A stretch of DNA of 64,000 nucleotides from Branchiostoma floridae (lineage: Eukaryota; Chordata; Leptocardii; Amphioxiformes; Branchiostomatidae): contig NW_023365762.1 in the NCBI RefSeq assembly GCF_000003815.2, forward strand, positions 309,291 to 373,290, in the 5' to 3' direction. The notes under the pieces were generated by a model that was not told the origin of the DNA, did not search any database, and was given only the letters and a program-made list of their open reading frames with translations. Below are positions 55,333-64,000 of this stretch, piece by piece (the first letter of the stretch is position 1; the number at the start of each line of letters is the position of its first letter). The position numbers and the translations under genes are program-made.

Positions 55333-56733
55333 ACACACATGTACATGCACACAGAAACACACACACACACACTCTCTCTACTTTAACCTATGCTCTTTCA
55401 AATGACCTTCACTCAAGCGACTGGATACTTCAAAACAAACCACATATCCACACCTCAAGGTATCTTTTATCACAGATTGTATTTCCTTAAGGGTACTTAG
55501 GCGGACATAAGGAGTTTTTACAAGAAGTCATTAAGTTCTTGAGTTAAGGACCCTTGAGATATCGCTCTTTTATCTTGAAATCTTGAAGAAAACAAGCATC
55601 GTGACCAGAAAATCGTTGTTGAATTTCCTTATCATAGTACAAGTGTCAGATCCGGAAAGAACATATCTATGTAACGATAGTTCGCCTTTATCCGTGGGGT
55701 ACCCCATATCCGTTGTTTTTAAAAACAGGGTATTATCAAGTCGATGGATATTGCAATATTTTGAAAATAACCACAACATTTTGAAAATTTAACATGTTGA
55801 AAACCATCGTCCTTGGACGTGATATCTACAAAAAAACTTCTTTTAAAACAACGGATTAAGGCTACCCTACGGATAAAGGTGAACTAGCGTTATAGAAAAC
55901 AAAGACTGGATAGTAGTGTTGTACTGTACGTATTATTGTCATCTTTGACCTTTAAGGAAAACAGGACAATAATAAGACGATTGTAGGACTATAATGGGGC
56001 GGCAGATTGGCCGTATGGGTCGCAAAAACAGGATCGTTATATATGTTTTAATTTTCCGTAATAATGTCGTTATTATGTGTTATTATATGATCATAACGTC
56101 AATGAATTCCGCTGCATACAGTGCCCTTAGTTTGAATGTATACAAGGCCTAGGCCTGGTGAAAAAGAAGGCCACTGGCCTTAGTGTAAACTGTTGAGGAA
56201 ACAAATAAAATGTCTTGTAAGAGTTGTTTTGATAGAACGCTGTCCGTGCATGCATTCTTTTCTGAGCTAATGCCAATATCAACCTAATAGATAAACATAC
56301 ATCTATGCCTATACATGTAACATATGTCCATATACAAACGCCACTGAGAAAAACAACAACACTTCGTAAAGGGGTTTAAAATGGCCCCAAATTTTAGTGC
56401 CACTGTTAACGGAACCAGGAATCGTTATATAGTCTTCCGAAACATATTCAAAACATAAAGATGTCGAAAACTGTGAAGTTTATATAACTCAAATGTTTTG
56501 ATATACATGTAAACATATACATATACTAACTGTATGCTTACAAATGTTCAAATCTTCTCACAGAGGATTGAATCTGTCTAAAAGTTGTTGTTTTTTAATT
56601 AAACGTTTTGCTTACCTGTTTTTCCGCATCCAGGATGCCCTAACACCACGACTCTCGCCCTGTTTAGCTTCCTGACGTCTTTAGCTCCGCTTCCGGACCG
56701 TTTCAGTATCATGTGGTGGCTTCTTTCCCCCAT
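44817..56733 (-). CDS. RERG/RASL-type small GTPase, complete, six exons
   Basis: Minus-strand exons in coding order: 56616-56733, 53926-53982, 47073-47146, 46358-46422, 45315-45486, 44817-44981. They sum to 651 nt, 216 residues plus stop, with every junction in frame. Exon 1 ends in the P-loop GHPGCGKT. Exon 2 has FLTRRYIGEYQPNT (switch I). Exon 3 has DTVVDGETIHLEILDTARK. Exon 4 has SIKWGDGFIIMYSVTDR. Exon 5 has IPVIIVANKRDLDRS (NKxD). Exon 6 ends LFRRRRSKTQ. FLT(K/R)R-I-EY-PN, W-(D/E)GF--Y--TDR and the missing CAAX box fit the RERG/RASL branch of Ras. In switch II the normal DTAGQ is DTARK, so the Gly and catalytic Gln are both replaced. GTP hydrolysis may be changed (inference). A polybasic tail could bind membranes. 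Confidence 0.9.
44982..45314. other. GTPase intron 5
   Basis: Short intron with AT-rich sequence. No repeat or other gene recognised. Confidence 0.5.
45487..46357. other. GTPase intron 4 with LINE remnant
   Basis: Holds the LINE 3' fragment at 45800-46202, a G13 tract at about 46237-46250, and an (AAAC)n tract at about 46333-46357 that runs into the exon 4 donor (plus-strand order). A sequence at about 45664-45720 resembles 38018-38060 (TTTATTGC..GA..CAT..TGTAC..), probably a retroelement tail in reverse. Confidence 0.5.
45800..46202 (+). pseudogene. 3' end of a non-LTR retrotransposon
   Basis: The frame at 45864-46097 reads VEDEVHFTVDCDMYANDRNT, then DKFIFLMRFDKPTIAKPIQS and a stop. A Cys-x2-Cys segment lies just upstream at about 45850 (CQFCTSN in frame with it). 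The Cys/His end segment (C..C....EDEVHF...C) and the following GTGCAATAAAGGTCTTCATT with (ATTC)n are the usual last part of a LINE ORF2 and its tail. It is a truncated dead copy in a GTPase intron, on the opposite strand. Confidence 0.75.
46423..47072. other. GTPase intron 3
   Basis: AT-rich with a short (GAAC)n run at about 46838-46854. A CAGTCAAACCACTACAAGTG segment at about 46974 looks like a fragment of the repeat at 49411-49480. No gene seen. Confidence 0.45.
47469..47645 (+). repeat. tRNA-derived SINE
   Basis: A-box-like TAGCTCAACTGCTAG at about 47478 is followed about 70 bp later by B-box-like TGTTTGATTCCC at 47548-47559. The tail then runs GGTTGGGGCAGCACC and CGAAAAGGATGTAAAATAAT. 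It cannot fold as a tRNA, since the A and B boxes are too far apart. A SINE with a tRNA-like head is the best reading. Confidence 0.65.
48353..48764. repeat. 206-bp tandem duplication
   Basis: 48353-48558 and 48559-48764 are nearly identical over the whole period, from CTCGCTGTTAAA to AAGCCGTGA. Only a handful of substitutions and a small offset of indels separate them, so the event is recent. Each unit contains one TIR end of the element family at 30547-30718 (CACATAGGTCGTGCGATCAT). Confidence 0.85.
48489..49096. mobile_element. TIR element with nested hairpin element
   Basis: The left end GGGCGCAGTCACATAGGTCG (or its duplicate) and the right end TCGCACGATCTACAATATGTG plus ACCACGCCC are inverted, as in 30547-30718. 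Inside, 48767-48955 is a separate hairpin with arms of about 70 bp (ACCCCCCTCACATTAGGCGA, AAATCGATCGGACGA, GAGCTCTAAATTACGA) that reads as an independent MITE. Confidence 0.65.
48767..48955. mobile_element. Hairpin MITE with long arms
   Basis: The outer segments are near-perfect inverted copies of about 70 bp: CCCCCTCACATTAGGCGAAA and AAATCGATCGGACGA on the left, TCGATTTTCGCCTAATGTGA on the right. The centre is about 45 bp. The outermost TATACCCCC/GGGGGTAT is symmetric. It is nested in the element above. Confidence 0.75.
49411..49480. repeat. Fragment of a CAGTCAAACC-ended repeat
   Basis: CAGTCAAACCTGTACTAATT and then CATAAGGACCACCTGGCTAT. Pieces of the same sequence appear at about 46974 and 58793. 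A CAGTCAAACCTGT start suggests a pogo-like DNA transposon end. No matching other end was found here. Confidence 0.4.
49859..50414. mobile_element. TTAA-bounded TIR element, about 556 bp
   Basis: The left end TTAAAGGGGCATTATACTCC is inverted at the right end as CGGAGTGAAATGCCCCTTTAA. The flanks read TTAA on both sides, so piggyBac-like insertion is possible. The interior has no coding frame of a transposase. Family not certain. Confidence 0.6.
51055..51172 (-). repeat. tRNA-derived SINE, minus strand
   Basis: On the minus strand an A-box TGGCGTAATTGG (51149-51160) is followed by the B-box GGGTTCGAGCCC (51109-51120). The A-to-B spacing is tRNA-like, but the arms do not form a full cloverleaf. 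The tail GATCTTGTGCCCTTGAGAAA matches SINE-type extensions. It is called a SINE head rather than a working tRNA gene. Confidence 0.6.
51794..51870. repeat. Truncated TIR element of the CCTTTATCCG family
   Basis: Only one end is present: GGTAGTTCACCTTTATCCGT, GGGGTAACCTATATCCGTTG, and GACGGTGGTTCCAAA. The other end is missing. It compares with 43413-43637 and 55672-55892. Confidence 0.55.
54590..54860 (+). repeat. Dispersed repeat with (CTGT)n(CT)n
   Basis: (CTGT)n and (CT)n at about 54600-54645 are followed by GATATTTGGTATGTAGGGAG, GAAGACAAAGTTCAAAGTCA and CTGCAGCAGAATTTCCC. This is the same family as 12562-12850 and 35216-36310. The open frames through it are microsatellite translations. 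Confidence 0.6.
55213..55377. repeat. (AC)n microsatellite
   Basis: A long AC dinucleotide run, interrupted at about 55237-55256 by a CT-rich block and near 55330-55350 by short variants. Confidence 0.9.
55672..55892. mobile_element. TIR element of the CCTTTATCCG family, copy 2
   Basis: The ends TAACGATAGTTCGCCTTTAT and ATAAAGGTGAACTAGCGTTA are inverted. Inner CCATATCCGTTG and CAACGGATTAAGG pair as well. It is 221 bp and similar throughout to 43413-43637. Confidence 0.7.
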
Positions 56734-56792
56734 GATACAGGAATTCTCCAAGCCAAGTATTTACCACAACACCGGTGTGCTAGGTTACAACA

Positions 56793-56800
56793 GTATATAG
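56793..56800 (-). promoter_or_regulatory. Possible TATA box of the GTPase gene
   Basis: On the minus strand CTATATAC lies 60-67 bp before the start codon at 56733. That distance would place transcription start some 30 bp upstream of the ATG. There is no further support. Confidence 0.3.
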
Positions 56801-57372
56801 CCCATTGTGTGGAGTTTCAGCTATGAAGTCTGTTGTGGTCGCAAACTAAGCTTCTGTCCTAGATCGGTGTTTCGTTCCTTCGTTTGTTTTAGGCGCCAAA
56901 TAGCGAAGTTTCCAAGACCGGTCCCCCTTCACCGAACTATTTTTCACCCTGTCCGGTTTCTTGACAAATGAGGTCACGGCTTGTAGCAAGGAGTTTTGTT
57001 GAGCTATGCGCTGATGACTAATCAAAAAGATCAAACATTCAGCGAAAAAACACCTCTTTAAAGCCACATTGCCATTGAGGATTCCTCCTCGTAATGTATA
57101 TTGTTTGTCAGTCACACGATCGCATCTCCTATGTAGTAGTTGATGTAATCAGAATGACCTGCCATTTTTGAGAACACTGCCTAAAATTAAAATTTTGGTG
57201 AAAATACAGCAACGCTGGTCTGTTTAACGTCGTCTGCATGTAGGAGAGGGAAAAACACAGGAAATACTCGAATGTTGAAGCAGGAAGCTTGGCTACACAA
57301 TGCTACACATCCTTAGTGAGGCACGAATTCATTTACCTCACAGATAAGGCAAGAAAAGATCGTCCGTTCCTC

Positions 57373-57640
57373 AGTCAAGGCCCCCTTGGTATCGACGTGT
57401 CCTTAGTAAAGGTCCCCTTGGTATCGACGTGTCCTTAGTAAAGGTCCCCTTGGTATCGACGCCACCCTGGTGCAGAAAATCGTCCGTTTTCCTCAGTCAC
57501 TACTCCCTTGGTATCAACGCCAGCTTGTTGCAGAAAAAAACGTCTGCTTTCCACAGTCAAGACCCCCTTGGTATCAACGTGTTCTCAGTCAAGGCCCCAT
57601 TGGTATTGACAACAGCCTGTTGCAGAAATAAAGGCCTTGA
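57373..57640. repeat. Degenerate minisatellite, about six units
   Basis: Units of about 36-75 bp built from CCCCTTGGTATCGACG, TGTCCTTAGTAAAGGT or CAGTCAAGGCC and TTGCAGAAA segments, repeated six or seven times with drift. It lies about 640 bp upstream of the GTPase start. The open frame through it is repeat translation. Confidence 0.7.
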
Positions 57641-58016
57641 CAGAACAGGAGTTGAGTGACGCTGGCTATGAATAGCTATCGTGCCAGGGCGTTGAATGAA
57701 CACGGGTATTGTTCTACTGAAGAGTTTGTGTGCTCTTCAGTAGGCAGGTTACTACACTGTGTACACATATGGCAACCTGATTCAAGTGGGGGCTACATAA
57801 GGGTCGGCCAAAATCCTTTTTCAGTCTAGCAGTATCCTGAATCGTCACGGACGGAAAGGACATGATAATACAGTTTACAAAAAGAAAAGAGACATTGTCA
57901 AGAAAATAAACAATCTTACGACAAATAATTGGAGGTTCTCTTCTCGTATAAAAGTCTAGACAAATAGATTTTGGGCGGATAATAACCTCAACGAAAGTCC
58001 AAATAAATACTGCTAG

Positions 58017-58085
58017 AGTGAGAGAGAGAGACAGAGAGAGACAGAGAGAGAGATAGAGACACAGAGAGAGAGAGGAGAGAGAGAA
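58017..58085. repeat. (GA)n microsatellite
   Basis: GA/GACA-rich tract of about 70 bp, immediately before a pogo/Tigger-like MITE. Confidence 0.85.
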
Positions 58086-58112
58086 AGCACGTGAAAGAGA
58101 GTCAGAGTAATA

Positions 58113-58289
58113 CAGTAGCAGCCAGTTAATTGCACTACGGATAACTGCACACTTCTGTTAATTGCACGGAATCCCAAAAGCCCATGTCGGTGCGGCCCAG
58201 CTTGATAACTTCGTTTTTTTTGCACCATCCGGAGAACTGCATGCATGATACGCTGTCAAATCGGATGTGCAATTAAACGGCTTCTACTG
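58113..58289. mobile_element. pogo/Tigger-like MITE, copy 4 (inverted)
   Basis: TA at 58111-58112 precedes the end CAGTAGCAGCCAGTTAATTG. The other end is AATTAAACGGCTTCTACTG. The interior is in reverse orientation relative to copy 3 (ACGGATAACTGCACACTTCT; TTGCACCATCCGGA). The right TA is lost. Confidence 0.75.
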
Positions 58290-61200
58290 AACTGTGTATG
58301 TCCATTTTATACATGACCTTCTATCAAACTTCCGCCATACACAGCCTCAGTCTCCTAGCTCTTTCAGCTCAGACTACGCTGTACCCGGCTTATCATAGCC
58401 TGCGTTGTTGGTCTGTCAGGGAAGATTTCACGATAAACGAGCTGTTTGTCTTACACCTACTTCAGTCGAGAAGGAAAGGGAGCCACTGGCCGCTCGCATC
58501 ACAATGTAAACAAACACTTCATGCGAATGCCATGTTTTGAGAATCATTGATGAGGTCGCCGATAGTTTTGAACACAAGGCGTCATCATAAAGGCAAAGAC
58601 TTGTCACTAACCCTTGCACACTGATAAATTAAGTGCCAAGTGGGTTTAACTCTTAATGGATTCATCGGTATACAAAATAGCATATGGCTTACTTCACAGT
58701 ATCAGATTAATGAGTTATGTACCACTTTAAAGTGTGGATTAATGCCTGAAAATAAACATACGATGTTGGAAAAGCTGTGAGATCACCTTTACATAAAGAC
58801 CACCTGGCCAATGTGACTTTTTGGTGGTCACTTAGATAAATTTTTTTCCATTAACACAGGCATTGTAAATCCTGTCTATAATGACCTTAAAAAACACCAG
58901 ATTTTATTGTTCTTCTTTGTGATATTGTTTTTTAGGGGCATGTTTCGCTGTACGATGTTTTAGAGTGGCATGTTTTAGTAATTCAACACTTCACATGTTA
59001 ATAGCTTTTCTAATTCGTCCTTTACACTTGCTTGTGGTTTTTGTCCTCACTAGCTGATCGTTCTGTACACTGGGATGTTTGTTTATAACTTCTATAAACA
59101 TCTTTGTATACAACGATATAATTATGCTCTTTTCGTGACACTAAGACTTTCGTTGTAGCCTTTGTGGTATTGTTTGTACTCCTAAGTACCCTTTCTAGTT
59201 TGTGATATATGTCGCTCGAGACAAGTGTGTTTATTTTACTTCCGCCGGCACTTAATATGTATTTCCTCTTGTCACGCAGAAGACATGAACCCATTTCCTG
59301 TGACGTCACGAAAAATTCGTTCTGAATGACGTAAGCAAGAAAGCACACACACACACACACACACACGGAGAGATTGAAATATATTGTAGAACAAAGCTGG
59401 GTCATTCCACTGCAAAGGAGGGGGTTCTACCTTTGAACAGCATAATGTCATTCGTTATCTTTACCTTTAGACACAAAACAAGAGTTTCGCGACCCCATAC
59501 CTTCTCCAAGTGGTGTCGACCTATCAGACTGTATTCTAAAGGTTTCTCATAGATTATGCAAATGTGGTTCTCATTTGCATAAATCACATCAATCAATAAT
59601 GATTTTCTCTACCCAAATAACACAAGTATGAAAGTCTCATCTTAGCAAAGTAGACTTCTGTAGCATTTTTTTAATTACCAGTAACTAGCTTTAGCTTACT
59701 TCCAAATGCCACAAGTATGAAGTTCCTATCATTGACCACTATGGTATTATTTTTCATCAATAAAAAGAGGGAAAATTACTCGAAAAGGAACGTGATCAAA
59801 CAACAAAACACGGCACTCATATATTTATTTTTCGTCAACGTAAAGATGATAATCTGAATAAATCAAACTCCAGATTAAAAGATAAAGCAACAATCTCATT
59901 TGCAAAAAAAAATGTTTCCTATTTCTACCTATTGAACTTGTATATTTAGGTGGATTCGACCAGTAATATATACAACAGTTATTGCTTTAGTTTTGTACAC
60001 AGTAGTTTGTTTACATGGCTGTTGAACACTGGATGGCTTTCAAAGAGCTCAAACAATTTATTAAGCTTAACATTCTGCCACTACCAGTCCCTATTAGTGA
60101 TGTGGCTGCCATGCTAATGACACATGCTAGGGGGCACTTCTGCACTGCCATAACCCCTACACAACTTTGCTTGAATTCACTCAGCACCAAGCCATCCTCA
60201 CATTTACCCTAAATGGTCTCTAAAACTTGAATGGTAGATATAAACAATTTATCATGATATGTTGTTTTTTTTTTCAAATATTTTTCAATATCAACAATTG
60301 GTGCAAGCAAGCATGGTAAAACAACAATTTCAGTTGATTAGTTAAAACTGTCAGTTAATTTTACATCCATATTGCAAATATTTAGTGCTTGTTGTATTTA
60401 TTGCAAATTTGTGCCAACAATTCGTTTGGCATAAGTAGTATTATGTACATATTTGGCATACAAGTACATTTAATATTCAAAGCATACATGTGTCTAAAAA
60501 TTAAAACATCATGACTTCACTCAGTCTTGACCAATCACAGCTGTTCACAGTACAGTGATGAAAATGTCTACCTACATGGATGTGTCCATGACTCTGATTG
60601 GTCCATAGAAAACACTTCTCTAAACCCAAGCAGAGATATACTATGTCAGAGCTAACATTTTAAAATATAACTGAATATTTTACATAAAAGCTGCAATTTT
60701 CTTGTTAAACAAAAAATGCATATGTGCAGAAATTAAATCATCATTTAATCATAAGATTTACATCAATTTCCCGCCCAAAATCGGATTCAAAAATATACAA
60801 TTAGCTTGCGTCAGTTTTTTTTCAAAAACTTCTTTGTGAATCATTTACATATACATTATGAACCAATCCTTCGCTGACAGAATGGAAGTCTAATTCTTAC
60901 AAATTTGTGCAAAAATAGTGAAGTTTAAAAATAGGTAATTTCTTTATATGTACATTTCCTTAACAAACAATTTTTTGTATGCACCCAACTAAGGTGACTT
61001 TTGTTGCTACATACAATCTTAAAGTTGTTGAACTGCAATATAACATTTATGTGCTTGTTTTCACATTGTGAATAATCTGGAAAAATCACTAACAGTTTCA
61101 TAACTGTTGGGGTGTTCTTACTTGATAACTTTAAGGGCTGACGTCAGAGTTGCGTTGCGCGGTAGAGGGCAAAAAATGGGAAGACGATTTGGGTGTGACT

Positions 61201-62113
61201 TAAAATCCTTGAAAATCTTTTCTTTTCCTTGAAAATTTGTGCCCAATTTGTCTACTTTTTGAGTTAGAAGGGACAGGTAGGGCCTAAGCTTTCCTGTTTG
61301 GGTCAAAATTTGTTCAGTTTAGCAGTTTTGCTGGTGTCATGACATGTTTTAGTTATAGGGTGCTACTGGTTGTATCAGGAGGGAAAAGGGGTCAAAGGTG
61401 AGGTTTCTTTCATAGAGCGAGCTTTTTTCGGAGAATGAGCCGAACAACCCTCTGTTTTCTTTGAATGATTATAAACTAGACCCAAGTGACTTTCTGGTGG
61501 AGAAGAATTTTTAAGATTGAAATATGGGTTAGTACTTTTTTTAAGCCTTCATTCAGTGTATTTCAACATGCTTGTCAATGGCCAGTCCTAACTTCGATGT
61601 CTGACCTTAAGCAACATTTACAGCTAGATATGCAAGTGTTTGAGCAACTGTCATTTCTTCTGGTATAATTTCAGATTCTGTTAGATTGTAATCTCTACCT
61701 TGTCATATATACACTGTAGGGTTTCCAGAATTAAAGGGGTGGGCTAATGGGCTGGGCTAGTGGACTATCCCCTTTTTTTTGGGCCCCACTGACTTTTGAC
61801 CAGTTGTTTGTCCTCTAGCACTTAGGCATACATTTAAGTGTATATCTGACTTGTGTCCTGAGTTATAGGTAAAAGTTGAATAAGTTTTCTAATGGTTGGG
61901 AAGCCTTTGATATTAGTGTGATTCCTGTATAACAATTGGTGAAGCAACATGTACACAAATATGTAGAGTTCTCCCAGTAACTAGCCTGATATGAGGATCA
62001 CTAAGCCCAGCCTGCCCCATCGATTCCAGAAACCCATACACTACATATAAGCATCCTGCAATCTCATGTGACTCCACAAGGTGGCGCCAACTGGATGATC
62101 TTTTACTGCTCTT
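58290..62113. other. Intergenic DNA
   Basis: No gene is recognised. It contains short (AC)n at 59345-59367 and a fragment of the CAGTCAAACC-type repeat near 58793-58830. The open frames of 60-127 codons in it have no family resemblance. Confidence 0.5.
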
Positions 62114-63419
62114 TTACTTCTTGCCCTTCTTCCCCTTGGCAGACCCCTTTCCCTTCTTCCCCTTCTTGCCTTTCTTGCCCTTCTTGGGTTTGAGTGCTGC
62201 GTAGCGGCCCAGTCCCTTCCTAACCATCATGCCTTTCCACCAGGCCTGGAGCTGCACATTATATAAGAAATATTAACATTACATACAACATTTATAAAGG
62301 AAAGATGGAAATTCGGGTAAACAATATATAAAGACAGGAAAATCTCTGCAACTGGATAAAATAAAGTTTACTTATGGATTTTTTGGATGACACCGAAAAT
62401 TAGACATCCAGGTGTACAATAATTTAAGGCTACAACTGGATAAAAAATGGAGATTTACTCTAGACTTTACTTCCTTGTGTGTTACTGTTAGCAACTTTGA
62501 TATGTTCAACCAGTTTTTCCAGTTGTACTCGGAATTGGTCTACCTGGTAGCCAGTTTATTTCAATGAAGAAGAGTGATGGATGTCACTAGAAATGTCTGA
62601 AAATATATCAGATTTTAGTTGCAGAGATTGAATCCAACACTCTTATTCAGCATCTAGTCTTATAAAGAAATTGAACTGTGCATTTAGTGTATAGGTCTTA
62701 GACTTTCGTGTAATCTGGTAAGTAGTATGCATCAAATTTTGTTAAAACTATAACAAGACTAGAAGTTGACTAAGAATTACATGTAGTTCAATTTCAACAC
62801 AATTATTTTTTCTTGCGTTATATACATGTTAATCTCCAAGCAGATAAACCGTGGCATAATATAGTATCAAACCCACCGTAGGATCTGCATTCATTCAGCT
62901 TCACAAAAGGCTATTAACATCCAATTGTTGCCTAATCAAACTGTGCTTGCTGTGTAGGTGTTAATTGTCCTCCTTCCTGTTTGGTGTGGATCTCCTACAT
63001 TGATGTGCGCTGGTCAATGAACTTGTCCCAATAAAGATATAAATTGCTCCTAAAAACATTAGCACCTCGGATCTTCGTGTAGCTGTTATTATATACATTG
63101 TATGTTCAGAAGCTCTGAAGTCTCTCAAACTCCCTAACTGTTATGGTCTAATGGATAGACTTTCAACTCGCCGTTCTAACACTGGCATAATTTCAAAAAC
63201 AGATCCGGATCATTTTCCTGACCTTGATCGAACAGAGGATCTTCCTCTTCTCCATCAGCATGAACTCGCGGATCCCGAGGAAGCCGATCCGACAGACGTC
63301 CGCCGGCGGGTACGCGAACTTCTCCGCGTCGATGCGGAGCTCCTTCAGGGTCGTGAGGAAGTCGAAGTCCGACGGGAGGGCGGTCAGGAGGTTGTTGTGC
63401 AGGTACAGGTACTTTAGAG
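62114..63419 (-). CDS. Leucine-rich repeat and IQ-motif protein, C-terminal exons (partial)
   Basis: Minus strand. Exon 63223-63419 reads LKYLYLHNNLLTALPSDFDF, then LTTLKELRIDAEKFAYPPAD, a leucine-rich repeat, and EFMLMEKRKILCSIK. It joins in phase 0 to the last exon, 62114-62251, which reads LQAWWKGMMVRKGLGRYAAL, then a KKGKKGKKGK-rich tail and a TAA stop. LQAWWKGMMVRKG is an IQ (calmodulin-binding) motif of the IQAxxRGxxVR type. Proteins with LRRs, IQ and KGK tails occur among axonemal/ciliary LRRIQ-type proteins, so a ciliary role is possible (inference). The N-terminal exons lie right of the window. The exact member is not claimed. Confidence 0.8.
62563..62597 (+). ncRNA. Hammerhead-ribozyme-like core motif (copy 7)
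   Basis: AATGAAGA (one base from CTGANGA at its start), stem AGTGA / TCACT with TGGATG loop, then AGAAATGTC (GAAAT for GAAAC). Found in the intron of the LRR/IQ gene, on the opposite strand to that gene. Confidence 0.4.
62831..62845 (+). repeat. Half copy of the AATCTCCAAGCAGAT hairpin family
   Basis: Exact match to the outer 15 bases of the hairpin at 6028-6120, without the second arm. Read as a degraded end of the same family. Confidence 0.5.
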
Positions 63420-63502
63420 CTAAAGGGGTACAAAATAAAATCACTATCACACAGCAGTGCACTTATCTTTCCCTCCCATTCAACAATTTTTGGTATAGAA
63501 AT

Positions 63503-63828
63503 TAGCGGTGGGTACCGGTACAGAAAATTCAGGTCCAGGTCCAGTTCAGGTCCAGAGGATCAGGTCCAGGTCTGGACCTGAACCTGATTCATTATGTGAA
63601 AACTTGAGAATGGTCCATACTAAAAACAAAGGCCCATTTTGCTACAAAGAAATCTGTTTTGTGTAGTATTCGACTCTCACTGGCGTTTTAAAAATCCTAC
63701 AAGGCTAAACGTCTGATCATATAATCAGTTCATTTTCCAATCGGTCCAACATTCGGTCCACCTTTTTTTTCAGGTCCAAGGAGAAAGACTGGTTTTGTAC
63801 TGTTACACCGTACCGGTACCCAGCCCTA
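63503..63828. mobile_element. hAT-type MITE, copy 4 (326 bp, clean ends)
   Basis: The left end is TAGCGGTGGGTACCGGTAC and the right end GTACCGGTACCCAGCCCTA. Flanking ATAGAAAT at 63495-63502 and 63829-63836 is a perfect 8-bp target duplication. It is the best-defined copy of this family in the window and fixes the hAT assignment of the others. It lies upstream of the LRR exon. Confidence 0.88.
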
Positions 63829-64000
63829 ATAGAAATCAAGGGACATTGTACAAAAGTGGTAATGATAGTACACCTTTATTCTATACTGGTTGCTTTCAGA
63901 AGCAGAGTATTTAGCTATCATGCCGACGAAATGTGAGTTCCAACTGCTATATTTTGAAAACATTACAATTGGAAACAACCGCCCATCGAATTGCTATCCC

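Larger units (their letters stand above)
53983..56615. other. GTPase intron 1
   Basis: Contains a copy of the dispersed repeat (about 54590-54860), long (AC)n tracts and the TIR element at 55672-55892. Outside these no exon or RNA gene is seen. Confidence 0.5.
56734..58016. other. Upstream region of the GTPase gene
   Basis: Putative promoter region with the degenerate tandem repeat at 57373-57640 and no coding exon. Confidence 0.45.

Noticed and set aside
55146-55405. Frames with Cys-Val or Thr-His repeats
   Set aside because: Translation of the (AC)n microsatellite.
57373-57640. CRISPR-like repeat array
   Set aside because: Units differ in length and sequence, spacers are not unique, and the genome is a eukaryote.

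Overview
This is nuclear DNA of an intron-rich animal, most likely a lancelet (Branchiostoma-like). The evidence is split genes with GT/AG introns, deuterostome-type multidomain proteins, dense short inverted-repeat transposons and several microsatellites. Three N runs mark assembly gaps: 16276-16410, 31464-31563 and 33380-33479. Species cannot be fixed from sequence alone.

Four genes can be supported. (1) Plus strand, 3342-5904: the last four coding exons of an SLC6 family Na+-coupled amino-acid transporter of the SLC6A18/19/20 type. Its upstream exons lie before the window. Its terminal exon sits behind two decayed tandem copies. (2) Plus strand, 10027-40996: a complete polycystin-1-like receptor/channel in about 35 coding exons. 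It reads signal peptide, fucolectin-type (FTP) lectin domain, Sushi/CCP, calcium-binding EGF, four fibronectin III domains, Thr/Ser-rich linker, REJ/GAIN-like region, GPS, PLAT, 11 membrane segments with TOP domain and pore, and a C-terminal coiled coil. (3) Minus strand, 44817-56733: a complete six-exon small GTPase of the RERG/RASL group (216 residues). It has a normal P-loop and NKxD motif but an altered switch II (DTARK where DTAGQ is usual) and no CAAX box. (4) Minus strand, 62114-63419: the last two exons of a leucine-rich-repeat/IQ-motif protein with a Lys/Gly tail, running off the right edge.

The rest is introns and intergenic DNA rich in mobile elements: a hAT-type MITE family (four copies, some with 8-bp target duplications), a pogo/Tigger-like family with TA duplications, TTAA-bounded piggyBac-like sequence inside a large palindrome, other inverted-repeat elements, tRNA-derived SINEs, LINE fragments, and seven short hairpin motifs that fit the hammerhead-ribozyme core. 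No rRNA gene, intact tRNA gene or CRISPR array was found.

The genes are not an operon and are unlikely to share a pathway. The main novelty candidates are the polycystin N-terminal architecture built from phase 1-1 exons, the altered switch II of the GTPase, the triplicated SLC6 terminal exon, and the hammerhead-like motifs.
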